Below the pieces are notes generated by a model that was given only the letters and a program-made list of their open reading frames with translations, was not told the origin of the DNA and searched no databases. Source: Pseudomonadota bacterium (GTDB lineage: Bacteria; Pseudomonadota; Alphaproteobacteria; Rhodospirillales; Magnetospirillaceae). Taken from it: a DNA stretch of 64,000 nt. Shown in pieces: positions 7,767-16,565 of this stretch (its first letter is position 1; every line of letters starts with the position of its first letter). The stretch lies in the NCBI GenBank assembly GCA_021793155.1, contig JAJYTF010000016.1, positions 1 through 64,000 of the forward strand. The letters are read 5' to 3'. A program made the position numbers and the translations under genes.

Positions 7767-8621
7767 ATGGGCAGACAGGACCGGGCAGTGGAAGGCAAAT
7801 CTCCAGTTCCCACCATTGGCGCAGCACCCCCGGGCCAACACGGGCAATCGGAGACTTTCCGCCGGCGGGTGCGCGAACTGGTCCACTACCTCAACACCGC
7901 CTTCCAATCCCTGCTCCCTCCCGACAAAGCCGAACAGTTCGCCCGCATCGCCGAGGAAATCAGCGCGTCCGTCGAGGATAACTGCGGAGCGTGCCGGCGC
8001 TGCCAGATCAGCGAGGCCGCCGCGCCCAGGGATCCCCGCCGCAACCGCTTCCTCCTGCGCCTGGTGGTCGGACGCGTGTCACACCTGTTCAGCGCGCCAA
8101 AAGCGCCCATGCCCCGCTCATTGATCGAAGGCCTCGACCGCTACCTCAAGAAGGCGTTCGGCCCGATCATGTACGACGAACTGAACAGCGAAGCCGAACA
8201 GATCCTCTGCAACCTCAAGGCCGCCGACGATCACGCGATGCGGGAGCACATCCGCCGAAATCCCCAGCTGCGACGCTTCGTCGATACGATCTTCATTCGC
8301 ATCTTGTTCCGCTTCGAAAATTTTCCCGTTGGGAAAAAGACGTTTACTCACATTCTTTCGGACACGATGCAGGAAGCATCAAATTTCTCGTTCCAGGAAG
8401 AACACTTCTTCCTGCTGTTCGAAGCACTGTTCCGCGATCTGTGGCTCGAAACCCGTAATGATGACCAGCAGGTGCGGTGGGACTTCATGTTCGGCGACGG
8501 CACCAGCAAACGCATCAAGAGCATTCTGACGCAGGGCATGGAAGGGCCGCAAAGACACAGGGAAGGCACGGCGCTCAGGACCAAGCGCGCCGCCCAGCCG
8601 GAACGGACGGCGCGCCTCTGA
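7767..8621 (+). CDS. Unknown 284-residue protein with a CxxCxxC motif
   Basis: Not recognised. It is soluble, charged and free of a signal peptide or membrane segments. The only clear motif is CGACRRC near residue 73, a CxxCxxC that could bind zinc or iron. The rest looks helical, with an Arg-rich C-terminal tail (RTKRAAQPERTARL). It stands alone behind a strong promoter (7718-7746) and converges on ilvE, ending 10 bases from the ilvE stop. Codon usage and GC match the neighbours, so it looks like a real expressed gene. No function is offered. Confidence 0.7.
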   Translation: MGRQDRAVEGKSPVPTIGAAPPGQHGQSETFRRRVRELVHYLNTAFQSLLPPDKAEQFARIAEEISASVEDNCGACRRCQISEAAAPRDPRRNRFLLRLVVGRVSHLFSAPKAPMPRSLIEGLDRYLKKAFGPIMYDELNSEAEQILCNLKAADDHAMREHIRRNPQLRRFVDTIFIRILFRFENFPVGKKTFTHILSDTMQEASNFSFQEEHFFLLFEALFRDLWLETRNDDQQVRWDFMFGDGTSKRIKSILTQGMEGPQRHREGTALRTKRAAQPERTARL

Positions 8622-8631
8622 GCGCTGCGGC

Positions 8632-9714
8632 TCAGACCTTTGGCACCAGCGGCGTCGTCCAGCCGTGCGGGTCCGGAGCCTCTCCGTATTGAATGCTGAC
8701 GATGGCATCATAGAGCTTTTGGGTCAGTGGGCCGGTCTTGCCGGCGTTGATGGTGATGCGCTCACCCTTGTAACCCAGTTCGCCGACCGGCGAGACCACG
8801 GCCGCCGTTCCCGTCCCCCACATTTCGGCAAGGCGGCCGTCATGGGCGGCACTGATCACTTCGTCGATCGAGATCGGTCGCTCCGAGGCCTTGAGCCCCC
8901 AGTCGCGGCACAGGGTGAGGATCGAGTCGCGGGTCACGCCAGGCAGGATCGATCCGCTTAGCGGCGGAGTAATCACCTCGTCGCCGATCTTGACCATGAT
9001 GTTCATGGTGCCGACTTCGTCGAGATATTTATGCTCGACCCCATCCAGCCAAAGAACCTGGGTGAACCCCTGTTTCTTCGCTTCCTCGGCGGCAAAGATG
9101 CTGGCCGCGTAATTGCCGGCCGTCTTCGCTTCGCCGGTTCCCCCTTTGACGGCCCGCACATAGGTGTCGGTCGCCAGGATTTTCACCGGGTTGATGCCCT
9201 CGGCATAGTAGGAGCCGACTGGCGAGAGGATGAGAAAATAGGTATAGCTCTTGGCCGGGCGCACACCGAGGAACGGTTCCGTCGCGATCACCGTCGGCCG
9301 CATGTAGAGCGCCGTACCGCGCGTCCTTGGGATCCATTCCTGGTCGACGCCCACCAGGGCGTGGAACGACTCGAGGATGTTGGCCGGATCGAGCGCAGGA
9401 ATGCAGAGCCGTTGGCAGGATCGGTTCAGGCGTTCGGCGTGCTTGCCGGCACGGAAGAAGCGAATTACCCCGTCGGTGCCGCGATAAGCCTTAAGCCCGT
9501 CGAAGACCGCCTGGGCGTAGTGCAGGACCGCGGTGGCCGGGTCGAGGGAAAACGGCTGATAAGGCACAACGCGCGGATCGTGCCACCCCTTTCCATCCGT
9601 GTAGTCCATGACGAACATGTGGTCGGTGAAGACAGTGCCGAACTGTAGACGGTCATCGGCGGGATGGGCTTTCAGCTCGGCGGCACGGGTGACGGCAATG
9701 GGGGCCAAGGCCAT
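8632..9714 (-). CDS. ilvE: Branched-chain amino acid aminotransferase
   Basis: A 360-residue class IV PLP aminotransferase that interconverts leucine, isoleucine and valine with their 2-oxo acids. The PLP lysine lies in GGTGEAKTAGNYAAS; LWLDGVEHKYLDEVGTMNI and GSILPGVTRDSIL are the conserved blocks of the long (BCAT2-like) subfamily. ATG 9714 is preferred to the TTG at 9735 because GAGG lies upstream in the leader and MALAPIAV is a natural start. It is transcribed divergently from a MarR-family regulator, with 80 bases between them, so that regulator may act on it. Confidence 0.92.
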   Translation of the reverse strand: MALAPIAVTRAAELKAHPADDRLQFGTVFTDHMFVMDYTDGKGWHDPRVVPYQPFSLDPATAVLHYAQAVFDGLKAYRGTDGVIRFFRAGKHAERLNRSCQRLCIPALDPANILESFHALVGVDQEWIPRTRGTALYMRPTVIATEPFLGVRPAKSYTYFLILSPVGSYYAEGINPVKILATDTYVRAVKGGTGEAKTAGNYAASIFAAEEAKKQGFTQVLWLDGVEHKYLDEVGTMNIMVKIGDEVITPPLSGSILPGVTRDSILTLCRDWGLKASERPISIDEVISAAHDGRLAEMWGTGTAAVVSPVGELGYKGERITINAGKTGPLTQKLYDAIVSIQYGEAPDPHGWTTPLVPKV

Positions 9715-9743
9715 GTATCGAATTCCTCGGGACAAGTCAGAAA

Positions 9744-9806
9744 GTTACCTAATGGGCTTGCATTGAGTAACATTTCTAAGGCATATATGTCAACATGACT
9801 GACATA
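9744..9806. promoter_or_regulatory. Operator candidates between ilvE and the MarR gene
   Basis: TATGTCA (9786-9792), 7 bases, TGACATA (9800-9806) is a perfect 21-bp palindromic site of the size bound by MarR dimers. It covers the ATG start codon (9795) of the MarR gene. A second weaker pair, GTTAC (9744-9748) and GTAAC (9767-9771), lies nearer ilvE. Autoregulation is the natural inference. Confidence 0.55.
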
Positions 9807-10307
9807 AAATCCGGTGTCAATTTGCTCTTCCTTCGGGAGGAGGAGCTGCGGCAGGGCATCGAACTCCTGTACTTCGCCTACCGCGATTTTACCGCCGAAC
9901 CCGACGCCATCCTCAGCGACTATGGCTTCGGCCGGGCGCATCACAGGGTCATCTATTTCGTCGGGCGGACCCCCGGCATCACCGTCAGCGAATTGCTGGC
10001 GACCTTGCGCATCACCAAGCAAAGCCTGTCGCGTGTCTTGAGCCAGCTGGTGGCGGAAGGCTTCATCACCCAGACTCCCGGTTTGCGCGACCGCCGTCAA
10101 CGGCTGCTCCAACTGGCGCCCAAGGGCGTCGAATTGGAACGGCAGCTGACCGAGAAGCAACGCGCCCGCATCGCCCGGGCCTACCGCGAGGCTGGCGCGG
10201 AAGCGGTGGAAGGATTCCGCAAAGTCATGCTCGGCCTGATCGACGAAGGCGACCGGCGCCGCTTTCCCGCCCGCGCCATGGACCAGCGCAAGCGAGGCCA
10301 AGGGTGA
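9795..10307 (+). CDS. MarR-family regulator (PetP-like)
   Basis: A 170-residue winged-helix regulator. The region GITVSELLATLRITKQSLSR followed by LVAEGFI and the wing RDRRQRLLQL is the MarR DNA-binding domain. Its stop overlaps the start of an OmpR-type response regulator (GTGA), and a histidine kinase follows. This order resembles petP-petR of Rhodobacter capsulatus, where PetP is MarR-like and PetR OmpR-like; orthology is inferred. A palindrome covers its own start codon, suggesting autoregulation. Confidence 0.82.
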   Translation: MTDIKSGVNLLFLREEELRQGIELLYFAYRDFTAEPDAILSDYGFGRAHHRVIYFVGRTPGITVSELLATLRITKQSLSRVLSQLVAEGFITQTPGLRDRRQRLLQLAPKGVELERQLTEKQRARIARAYREAGAEAVEGFRKVMLGLIDEGDRRRFPARAMDQRKRGQG

Positions 10308-10990
10308 GCGACAAGGCGCATATCCTGGTCGTCGATGACGACACACGGCTGCGCCAGCTGCTCAGCAGGTACTTGGCGGACAACGGCTATCTGGTCTCCA
10401 CCGCGGCCGATGCCGCCCAGGCGCGGCAGCAACTGGGGGCGGTAGCCTTCGACCTTATCGTGCTCGATGTCATGATGCCCGGTGAGTCCGGCCTCGAACT
10501 GACCCGCAGCCTGCGTGCCGACAATCCTGTGCCGATCCTGCTTCTGACCGCCATGGGAGAAACCGCCGACCGCATCCACGGGCTGGAATCCGGGGCGGAC
10601 GATTATCTGTCGAAGCCTTTCGAGCCGCGCGAGCTTCTGCTGCGGATCAGCAGCGTCTTGCGCCGCTCGGCGCGCGAAGTGCCGCCGTCAAAGCAACTGT
10701 GCCGGTTCGGACGGTTCACCTTCGACGGTGCACGCAACGAACTGCTCGACGACGGGACGGCCGTCCACCTGACCACCGGCGAGGCGGCCTTGCTGGCCGT
10801 GCTGGCCGAGACCCCCGGCCAGACCCTGACCCGTGAAGAGCTGGCAGCGCGCACCGGGGCCGGCGGCAACCTACGCACCGTCGACGTGCAGGTCACCCGG
10901 CTGCGCAAAAAAATCGAGGACGATCCACGATTGCCGCGATACCTGCAGACCGTCAGGGGTCGCGGCTACGTCTTGTGGTGCGAAGCGTGA
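10304..10990 (+). CDS. OmpR-family response regulator (PetR-like)
   Basis: A 228-residue two-domain regulator. The receiver has the acidic pair DDD (residues 11-13), the phosphorylation site Asp55 in VLDVMMPG, Thr in LLTAMG and Lys in LSKPFEPREL. The C-terminal winged helix (about 128-226) ends RTVDVQVTRLRKKIE...VRGRGYVL, typical of OmpR/PhoB. GTG 10304 overlaps the MarR stop by four bases, and its own stop overlaps the kinase ATG (TGATG). The three genes should be one translationally coupled operon. Confidence 0.92.
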   Translation: MSDKAHILVVDDDTRLRQLLSRYLADNGYLVSTAADAAQARQQLGAVAFDLIVLDVMMPGESGLELTRSLRADNPVPILLLTAMGETADRIHGLESGADDYLSKPFEPRELLLRISSVLRRSAREVPPSKQLCRFGRFTFDGARNELLDDGTAVHLTTGEAALLAVLAETPGQTLTREELAARTGAGGNLRTVDVQVTRLRKKIEDDPRLPRYLQTVRGRGYVLWCEA

Positions 10991-12336
10991 TGTCGCCCTC
11001 GGCGATGATCAAGTCGATCCTGCCGCGGGGTCTGCTCGGCCGTTCCCTGCTGATCCTGGTATCGCCCCTGATCCTGTTGCAGTTGGTCTCGGCATATGTC
11101 TTCTACGGCACGCATTGGGACGTGGTGACGCGGCGACTGACCGCGGGATTGGCCGGAGACATCGGCGCAGTCATTGAAATGATGCGCAATTTCCCGGGCC
11201 CCGCCAACCGCACCGCCATCTTCACTCTGGCCGAGGCGACCATGGACCTCCACCTGTCCCTCGAGGAAGGAGGGATCCTCGATCGCACCGGCATGGTCGG
11301 GGTGCCCCCCCGACTGACTAGCGACCTCGTCGGCTACAGCCTTGAAGGCAATCTATTGGGGGCCCTGGCCGAACGGGTCGGCCGCCCGGTGTTCATCGAC
11401 GCCAAGAGCGGTGAGCGGCAGATGGAAATCCAGGTCCAGCTCACCGAAGGCGTGCTCGATGTGCGCGTGTCCAGAAAGCGCCTGTATAGCCCGACGACGA
11501 TGATCTTCGCCTTGTGGATGGTCGGCACCTCGATGCTGCTGTTCGGCATCGCCACCATCTTCATGCGCAACCAGGTTCGCGCCGTCCGCCGGCTGGCCGC
11601 CGCCGCGGACAGTTTCGGCAAGGGGCGCGACGTCCCCAGCTTCAAGCCCGAGGGCGCGGCGGAGGTGCGTCAGGCGGGCGCCGCCTTCGCCCTGATGCGC
11701 GACCGCCTCAAGCGACAGGTCGGGCAGCGCACCGAGATGCTCGCCGGCGTGTCGCACGACCTGAGGACGCCGCTGACCCGGATGAAGCTGCAGCTTGCCA
11801 TGATGGATTGCGAGGGCATTGCCGAGTTGAAGGAAGACGTCGGTGACATGGAGCGGATGATCGAAGGCTACCTGGCCTTCGCCCGCGGCGAGGGCAGCGA
11901 AAAGCCCACCGCCACCAATCTCGTCGTACAGGTCGAGGAGGCCGTGGGAAAGCTGCGCCGCGAAGGAGGAGTTATCGACCTGCACTGCGAAGAAGCCTTG
12001 ATCCTGCCGTTGCGACGCCAGGCCATAAGCCGCTGCCTGGCCAATCTGTTGGGCAACGCGGTACGCTATGCTGGCCATGTGGCGGTGCGGGTAGGCCGGC
12101 GCGGCGATGCGGCCGAGGTCATCGTCGACGACGACGGGCCTGGAATTCCCGCCGACAAACGGGAAGAGGTGTTCAAGGCCTTCCTTCGCCTCGAAGGATC
12201 ACGCAATCCCGAAACCGGAGGCGTCGGCCTGGGACTGACCATCGCCCGTGACGTCGCCCGCAGCCACGGCGGCGAGGTCTTCCTCGAAGACAGCCCACTC
12301 GGCGGTCTGCGGGCACGCCTGCGGCTACCGCTCTGA
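10990..12336 (+). CDS. EnvZ-like sensor histidine kinase
   Basis: A 448-residue membrane kinase, partner of the preceding regulator. TM1 lies at about 18-38 (LLILVSPLILLQLVSAYVF), then a periplasmic domain of about 125 residues, TM2 at about 168-190, a HAMP segment and the HisKA box AGVSHDLRTPLTRMKLQ with His256. N box NLLGNAVRYA and G boxes DDGPGIP and GVGLGLTIA complete the ATPase domain. ATG 10990 is chosen because it forms a TGATG overlap with the response regulator. The stimulus is not evident. Confidence 0.92.
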   Translation: MSPSAMIKSILPRGLLGRSLLILVSPLILLQLVSAYVFYGTHWDVVTRRLTAGLAGDIGAVIEMMRNFPGPANRTAIFTLAEATMDLHLSLEEGGILDRTGMVGVPPRLTSDLVGYSLEGNLLGALAERVGRPVFIDAKSGERQMEIQVQLTEGVLDVRVSRKRLYSPTTMIFALWMVGTSMLLFGIATIFMRNQVRAVRRLAAAADSFGKGRDVPSFKPEGAAEVRQAGAAFALMRDRLKRQVGQRTEMLAGVSHDLRTPLTRMKLQLAMMDCEGIAELKEDVGDMERMIEGYLAFARGEGSEKPTATNLVVQVEEAVGKLRREGGVIDLHCEEALILPLRRQAISRCLANLLGNAVRYAGHVAVRVGRRGDAAEVIVDDDGPGIPADKREEVFKAFLRLEGSRNPETGGVGLGLTIARDVARSHGGEVFLEDSPLGGLRARLRLPL

Positions 12337-12405
12337 CCGAATAAACCCAGGTGATTCGTGGCAATTCTCGGGCTATCCTCCTCACGCTTCAGTTCTTCGG
12401 ATCGA

Positions 12406-13734
12406 ATGACCATGGCCCCTGCGACGACCTCCACCGATACCGCGACCGCCAAAGCCGAGAATCCCGATGCGCTTGCCCGCAAGGAAGTCACGCGCATGCT
12501 CAAGGGACCCGTCGCCGACAAGTTCAAGGCACTGATCCCCCCGCTGGCGGGACAGCCTGACGCCTATCGTACGGTCATGGAATCACCAGAGCTTCTCGAT
12601 GCCTGCTTCAAGCTGTTCCATATCAAGCGCGATGCCTTCGCCGAATTTCTGGTGGATGCCGCCGGCAGTCCGGTGTCTGACGACGATACCCGCCTCAAAT
12701 GCGGCCGTTCGGTCAACGAAGTCATCGGCATGGCGGTGCGAACCGGCATGCGTTCCTACGCCGAACTCTATTTTGGCGACCCCATCACGCCCCCCAAGAC
12801 CAAAAATGCCGCAGCGCCAGCGACAGCGGCAGCCAGGAAGCCGGCCACCAGATCGGGCCAGTTCAAACTGATCGACGTCAGCCGGCTGGCCGCGTTATTC
12901 CGGCGCAATCACGGCGCCGACAGGCCGCTGAAAGCCGGACAGACGAATTCGGGGCGCTTCTATACCTCGATCAAGGACGCCCTGGACTACGAATGGCAGG
13001 TGCGGTTCTTTCCCATCTATGTGCAGATTCCCGGCCATGTGTTCGAAAAGCTGGGGATTGGCATCACCCGCATGGACACCGAAGAACGTCTCCAGCGCCT
13101 GGGGGAATTGGCGATCACCAATATCCAAAAGGCGGAATCAGTGTTGAAGAACCCCGAACTGTTTCGTGAGATGATCGACAACAACGTATTGGCGTCGGCC
13201 ACCGTCTCCGAACTGGGCGAGCACGGGTTCCAGAACGTGCATGACGCGCTGGAACATCTCGACGCCAAGAAGAAGTGGGACGTACTGGCCAACAAGGACA
13301 CCGCTTTGCGCCTCCACGGCGACAAACGCATTACCAAGCATGACATTGTCGCGCTGGCCAATTATCTCGACGTGCTCAACGAATTCGCCCTGGACGCCAT
13401 CTTCGACCTGGGCCTGAACCGCGACCAGATGCAGATGTTCCTGAAGACCGCCGAAGAAAATCTGGGCCGGGCCCTGTTCCTAGCCCTTTTCGGCCCGGTG
13501 CAGAGTGTCATGCCGGAGGACCACGACGAACAGCAGAAGCTGCGCCGCTATCAGAACTTCACCCAGTCGGCCCTGCGCAACCTGGTGAATGCCGTCAAGC
13601 AACTGGAGGACAACCTGCGTCGAAGTGGCGGCGAATCGGCCATCGAAGAATGCCTGGCCACGGTCTGCCGCTCACGCCGGATCGACCTCGAGAAGGAGAT
13701 TAAGAAGCTGGCGCCCGGCTCGCTGGGCGCATGA
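12406..13734 (+). CDS. Unknown 442-residue protein
   Basis: Not recognised. A large soluble protein with an Ala/Thr-rich linker at about residues 115-130 (AAAPATAAARKPAT) between a helical N-terminal part and a longer C-terminal helical part. No signal peptide, membrane segment or catalytic motif is apparent. The frame extends to a GTG at 12358, but the first 16 residues there look non-coding; ATG 12406 or 12412 is more credible, with no strong ribosome binding site for either. It follows the kinase by 69 bases and might be read through from it. Confidence 0.65.
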   Translation: MTMAPATTSTDTATAKAENPDALARKEVTRMLKGPVADKFKALIPPLAGQPDAYRTVMESPELLDACFKLFHIKRDAFAEFLVDAAGSPVSDDDTRLKCGRSVNEVIGMAVRTGMRSYAELYFGDPITPPKTKNAAAPATAAARKPATRSGQFKLIDVSRLAALFRRNHGADRPLKAGQTNSGRFYTSIKDALDYEWQVRFFPIYVQIPGHVFEKLGIGITRMDTEERLQRLGELAITNIQKAESVLKNPELFREMIDNNVLASATVSELGEHGFQNVHDALEHLDAKKKWDVLANKDTALRLHGDKRITKHDIVALANYLDVLNEFALDAIFDLGLNRDQMQMFLKTAEENLGRALFLALFGPVQSVMPEDHDEQQKLRRYQNFTQSALRNLVNAVKQLEDNLRRSGGESAIEECLATVCRSRRIDLEKEIKKLAPGSLGA

Positions 13735-13753
13735 ACGGCCACCCAGCGAATAG

Positions 13754-13960
13754 AGTGGTCCGCGCCAGACGCTTGGTTCCCGGGCGTCTGGATCAGGCGG
13801 CCCACCAACTAACTGAATTGTGGTGAGAATCTGACGCGGCTTGCGACCGGCGGTCGTTGGGGCCGCGGCCAAGCGCGCGGAGGCGCGCGCCCGGCGAGGG
13901 CAAATCCAAGAGCCGAAGGCCAAGGATCCCCTTGGATCCACCCCAGGATTGGGAAGTAGA
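13754..13960. repeat. Structured intergenic repeat, copy A1, plus GC-rich module
   Basis: 13754-13826 is one of three full copies of a dispersed element (others at 26214 and 42131). It has a 12-bp hairpin CCAGACGCTTGG/CCGGGCGTCTGG (13765-13791, paired throughout if G-U is allowed), then GGATCAGGCGGCCCACC and the module ending GAATTGTGGTG. Unlike the other copies the left edge is TAGAGTGG, not CTAG. Downstream a GC-rich stretch contains CCCGGCGAGGGCAAA, shared with the giant palindrome at 55060-55074. The region separates the convergent unknown gene and phasin gene. Confidence 0.7.
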
Positions 13961-14395
13961 TCAGTGCGGCTTCATCTTGTTGATGCCATCCTTGATCTCG
14001 TCCAGCACCTGGGTGAAGCGCTTGTTCAGCAAGTCGAAGGCTTCGCCGTTGGACTTGGCGATGATCTCGGAAAGTTCGCGCGAGTTGGCCAGGGCCCGTT
14101 CGAAGGCCTCCTTCACCAATTCGGTCTGCCGGATCGCCTTATCCTGGGGCGTGCCCGCCTCGACCAGTTCCCGAGCCACGTTGGCACTTTCCTCCAGGGC
14201 CTGGCGGATGATCTCGACCTGACGTTTGAAGACGGCCTGGACCCCTTCGAAAGCCAGCTTATTGGCCTGGGTGAGGGCTTCGATGTTCTTGCGCTGCGAT
14301 GCGACGACGGTCTCGACATCGATCCCGGGGATCTTAAGGTCGCCGACGTACTTCGTGATATCCATTCCGAGCAGAGATTCGGGCTGTTTCGCCAT
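13961..14395 (-). CDS. Phasin (polyhydroxyalkanoate granule-associated protein)
   Basis: A 144-residue helical protein of the TIGR01841-type phasin family, which coats PHB granules. The N-terminus MAKQPESLLGMDITKYVGDL followed by ASQRKNIEALTQANKLAFEG is the family hallmark; the rest is amphipathic helix to KPH. ATG 14395 is set by the ribosome binding site GGAGGAG just upstream. A perfect palindrome (14474-14494) sits in its promoter region, between it and a TetR-family gene. No PHB synthesis genes are in the window. Confidence 0.87.
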   Translation of the reverse strand: MAKQPESLLGMDITKYVGDLKIPGIDVETVVASQRKNIEALTQANKLAFEGVQAVFKRQVEIIRQALEESANVARELVEAGTPQDKAIRQTELVKEAFERALANSRELSEIIAKSNGEAFDLLNKRFTQVLDEIKDGINKMKPH

Positions 14396-14473
14396 GACGG
14401 GCTCCTCCACCGTAAGTCGAACGCCGATGCGGCGACAAAAAGGGTAGGAGGCTGCCCCAGGCAGGTCAACAGT

Positions 14474-14494
14474 TTTTGTTGCAGCGCAACAAAA
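14474..14494. promoter_or_regulatory. Perfect 9-bp-arm palindrome upstream of the phasin gene
   Basis: TTTTGTTGC (14474-14482), AGC, GCAACAAAA (14486-14494). It lies about 80 bases before the phasin start and directly after the TetR stop codon (14496-14498). The TTGC/GCAA core resembles sites described for the PHB-responsive repressor PhaR, a phasin regulator. That assignment is inference; a terminator for the tetR gene is an alternative. Confidence 0.5.
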
Positions 14495-14495
14495 G

Positions 14496-15125
14496 TTATA
14501 CTTTCGCCGCTTCCTCTCCCTCGGCCCGCTCGGCGGCGTTGCGTCGGTCCCGCGAGAGCAGCATGGCCACGCCCTCGACGCGGCGCAGCGAACGATCGAG
14601 CGCCGACATGGTCTTGGCCATATCCGGCGAGTCGTCGTAAAGCCAAGTCCGCAGCACGGAAAGATACACCCCGGCCAATCCCTTGGCCTTGATTCGGCCA
14701 CGGGTCCCCGATGAGCTGACCCCCGCCGCCTCCAACATCAGGCGCGCGCTCGACAAAAGACGGGGAAGGCTGCACAGCAGCACCCAGGGATCGCCCCGCA
14801 CGTCGCGCAGAATGGCCCTGATACCTTCCCGATGCGGCTGCATGGCATCGAAGCGCCGCATCATCACATCGAACAGCCGGTCGCGAACGCTAGCCTCGGC
14901 TTCCGGCAAATCGCCTTTCAGGACCGCCAAGTCCAGGCTGTCGACATACTCGCGCAGCAGCCCTTCCTTGCTGTCGAACTGCTCATGCAAATCGGCCAAG
15001 CCGATCTTGGCCCGCTGGGCGATATCAGCCAAGGACACCGAATACCAGCCGCGTTCGGCGGCCAAGGTCAGCATCGCCTCGACGGCAGCCGACTGATGCG
15101 AAGCCCCATGTGGTTTCTTAGCCAT
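14496..15125 (-). CDS. TetR-family transcriptional regulator
   Basis: A 209-residue regulator. The N-terminal helix-turn-helix spans about residues 15-55 (LTLAAERGWYSVSLADIAQR then AKIGLADLHEQFDSKEGLL). The ligand domain has the RFDAMQPHREGIRAILRD and GVYLSVLRTWLYDDSPDMAKTM segments of the COQ9-like TetR group common in alphaproteobacteria. It lies immediately upstream of the phasin gene in the same direction, with a palindrome between. Target and ligand unknown. Confidence 0.85.
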   Translation of the reverse strand: MAKKPHGASHQSAAVEAMLTLAAERGWYSVSLADIAQRAKIGLADLHEQFDSKEGLLREYVDSLDLAVLKGDLPEAEASVRDRLFDVMMRRFDAMQPHREGIRAILRDVRGDPWVLLCSLPRLLSSARLMLEAAGVSSSGTRGRIKAKGLAGVYLSVLRTWLYDDSPDMAKTMSALDRSLRRVEGVAMLLSRDRRNAAERAEGEEAAKV

Positions 15126-15267
15126 GGCCCACCCACCGGCAGTTGTTCCACATATCTAGTGCGAGCGTAACCGAACGCAATGACCTACCCCGGCTTTCGG
15201 CAATCCACCATCGATTGGAGAAAATCCGGCAACGGGTTAGTCCCGAATGGAACGGGCCACCCTCCGG

Positions 15268-16065
15268 TCAGCCGGCCAATTCACGCGAGCGCCGGGATGC
15301 GGCGGCAATGGCGCGTGTCATCAGCGGAGACAGCCCGTCTTCGGCCATCAGCACCTGCAGGGCGGCATAGGTCGTCCCGCCCGGGCTGGTCACGTTCTGG
15401 CGCAAGGTCGCCGGCCGCTCCGCCGATTGGCGCAACAGTTCCCCGGCCCCAACGACTGTGCCGCGGGCCAGGCGTTCCGCCACCTCGTCAGGCAAACCGG
15501 CAGCGACGCCGGCGGCGGCCATGGCCTCGACCAGCAGAAAGACATAAGCCGGACCGCTGCCGGACAGCGCGGTGACCGCATCCATCAGCGACTCATCCTC
15601 AATCCAGTCCACCTCACCGACAGCAGACAGCAATTCGTCGCAGGTTTCCTTCTGTGTCGGGTCGACCAGCGGATTGGCTACCGCCACCGTCATACCGCGG
15701 CGTACCGAGGCCGGGGTATTGGGCATCGCCCGCACCACCGGCGTCACATCGCCAAGTATCCCGGCGAAATAGGCAAGCGGCTTGCCGGCGGCGATGGATA
15801 GGAAGACCGCTCCGTCAAAGGCGGCATAGCTGGGCAGGACGGCGTCCATCATTTGCGGTTTGACCGCCAGCACCACAACCTCGGGACGGAACGACGCGGG
15901 GATCTCGTCGTGCGCGGCTACCACCCGAACATGGGAGCGCACCAGGCGCAATGTCTCTTGGGGTTCGACGACGATGATGTCCTGCGGTGATAGGCCGCGG
16001 TCCAGCCAGCCGTCCAACAGCGCTCCGCCCATTTTCCCGCAGCCGACGAGAAGGATGCGGGTCAC
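15268..16065 (-). CDS. proC: Pyrroline-5-carboxylate reductase
   Basis: A 265-residue enzyme for the last step of proline synthesis, NAD(P)H reduction of pyrroline-5-carboxylate. The Rossmann motif is LVGCGKMGGALL (residues 5-16). The C-terminal signature VTSPGGTTYAALQVL and ALSGSGPAYVFLLVEAM are diagnostic. GTG 16065 overlaps the TGA of the YbjN-like gene upstream (GTGA), so the pair is translationally coupled. Confidence 0.94.
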   Translation of the reverse strand: MTRILLVGCGKMGGALLDGWLDRGLSPQDIIVVEPQETLRLVRSHVRVVAAHDEIPASFRPEVVVLAVKPQMMDAVLPSYAAFDGAVFLSIAAGKPLAYFAGILGDVTPVVRAMPNTPASVRRGMTVAVANPLVDPTQKETCDELLSAVGEVDWIEDESLMDAVTALSGSGPAYVFLLVEAMAAAGVAAGLPDEVAERLARGTVVGAGELLRQSAERPATLRQNVTSPGGTTYAALQVLMAEDGLSPLMTRAIAAASRRSRELAG

Positions 16066-16565
16066 GCTTCCCCGACCGTATCGAGCATCGCCGCGGATAT
16101 CGCGTCATTGGCCGATTTACCGCCCCAGATGACGAATTGGAAGGCCGGATAGAAGCGCTCGCACTCGCTGACGGCGATGTCCACCAGATCCTCGATCTGT
16201 TCCATGCTGGCGCCGCCGAGGCCACGTAGGAGCACGGCATGGCGAAACATCGGCACGCCTTCTTCGGTCCACATGCCGAAATGGCCCAGCCACAGGCGCT
16301 CGTTCACTGCCGCGAGCAACTCATAGAGCTGCGCCTTCTTGACCGATTGGACCTTGATGTCCAGCGCGCAAGTGAAATGCAAAGCACCGATGTCTTCACG
16401 CCAAGCGAAGTAAAGGCTGTAGTCGCACCACCGCCCCGGAACTTCGACGGCCATCTCGTCATCGCTTCGCCGATCGAAAGGCCAGTCGTTGGCCGTAACG
16501 AGTTGCTCCACGAGATCGAGCGGATTGGCTGCCGCTTCTTCTTCCATCGTCACCGAAAACGTCAT
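16062..16565 (-). CDS. YbjN-domain protein
   Basis: A 167-residue YbjN-family protein, a fold related to type III secretion chaperones, of uncertain cellular role. The pattern DWPFDRRSDDEMAVEVPGRW, then WREDIGALHFTCALD and LYELLAAVNERLWLGHF, is the family core. ATG 16565 is chosen because GGGAGG at 16574-16579 gives 8-base spacing; the longer frame to 16631 has no such site. It directly precedes proC with a 4-base overlap, an arrangement frequent in alphaproteobacteria. Confidence 0.82.
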   Translation of the reverse strand: MTFSVTMEEEAAANPLDLVEQLVTANDWPFDRRSDDEMAVEVPGRWCDYSLYFAWREDIGALHFTCALDIKVQSVKKAQLYELLAAVNERLWLGHFGMWTEEGVPMFRHAVLLRGLGGASMEQIEDLVDIAVSECERFYPAFQFVIWGGKSANDAISAAMLDTVGEA

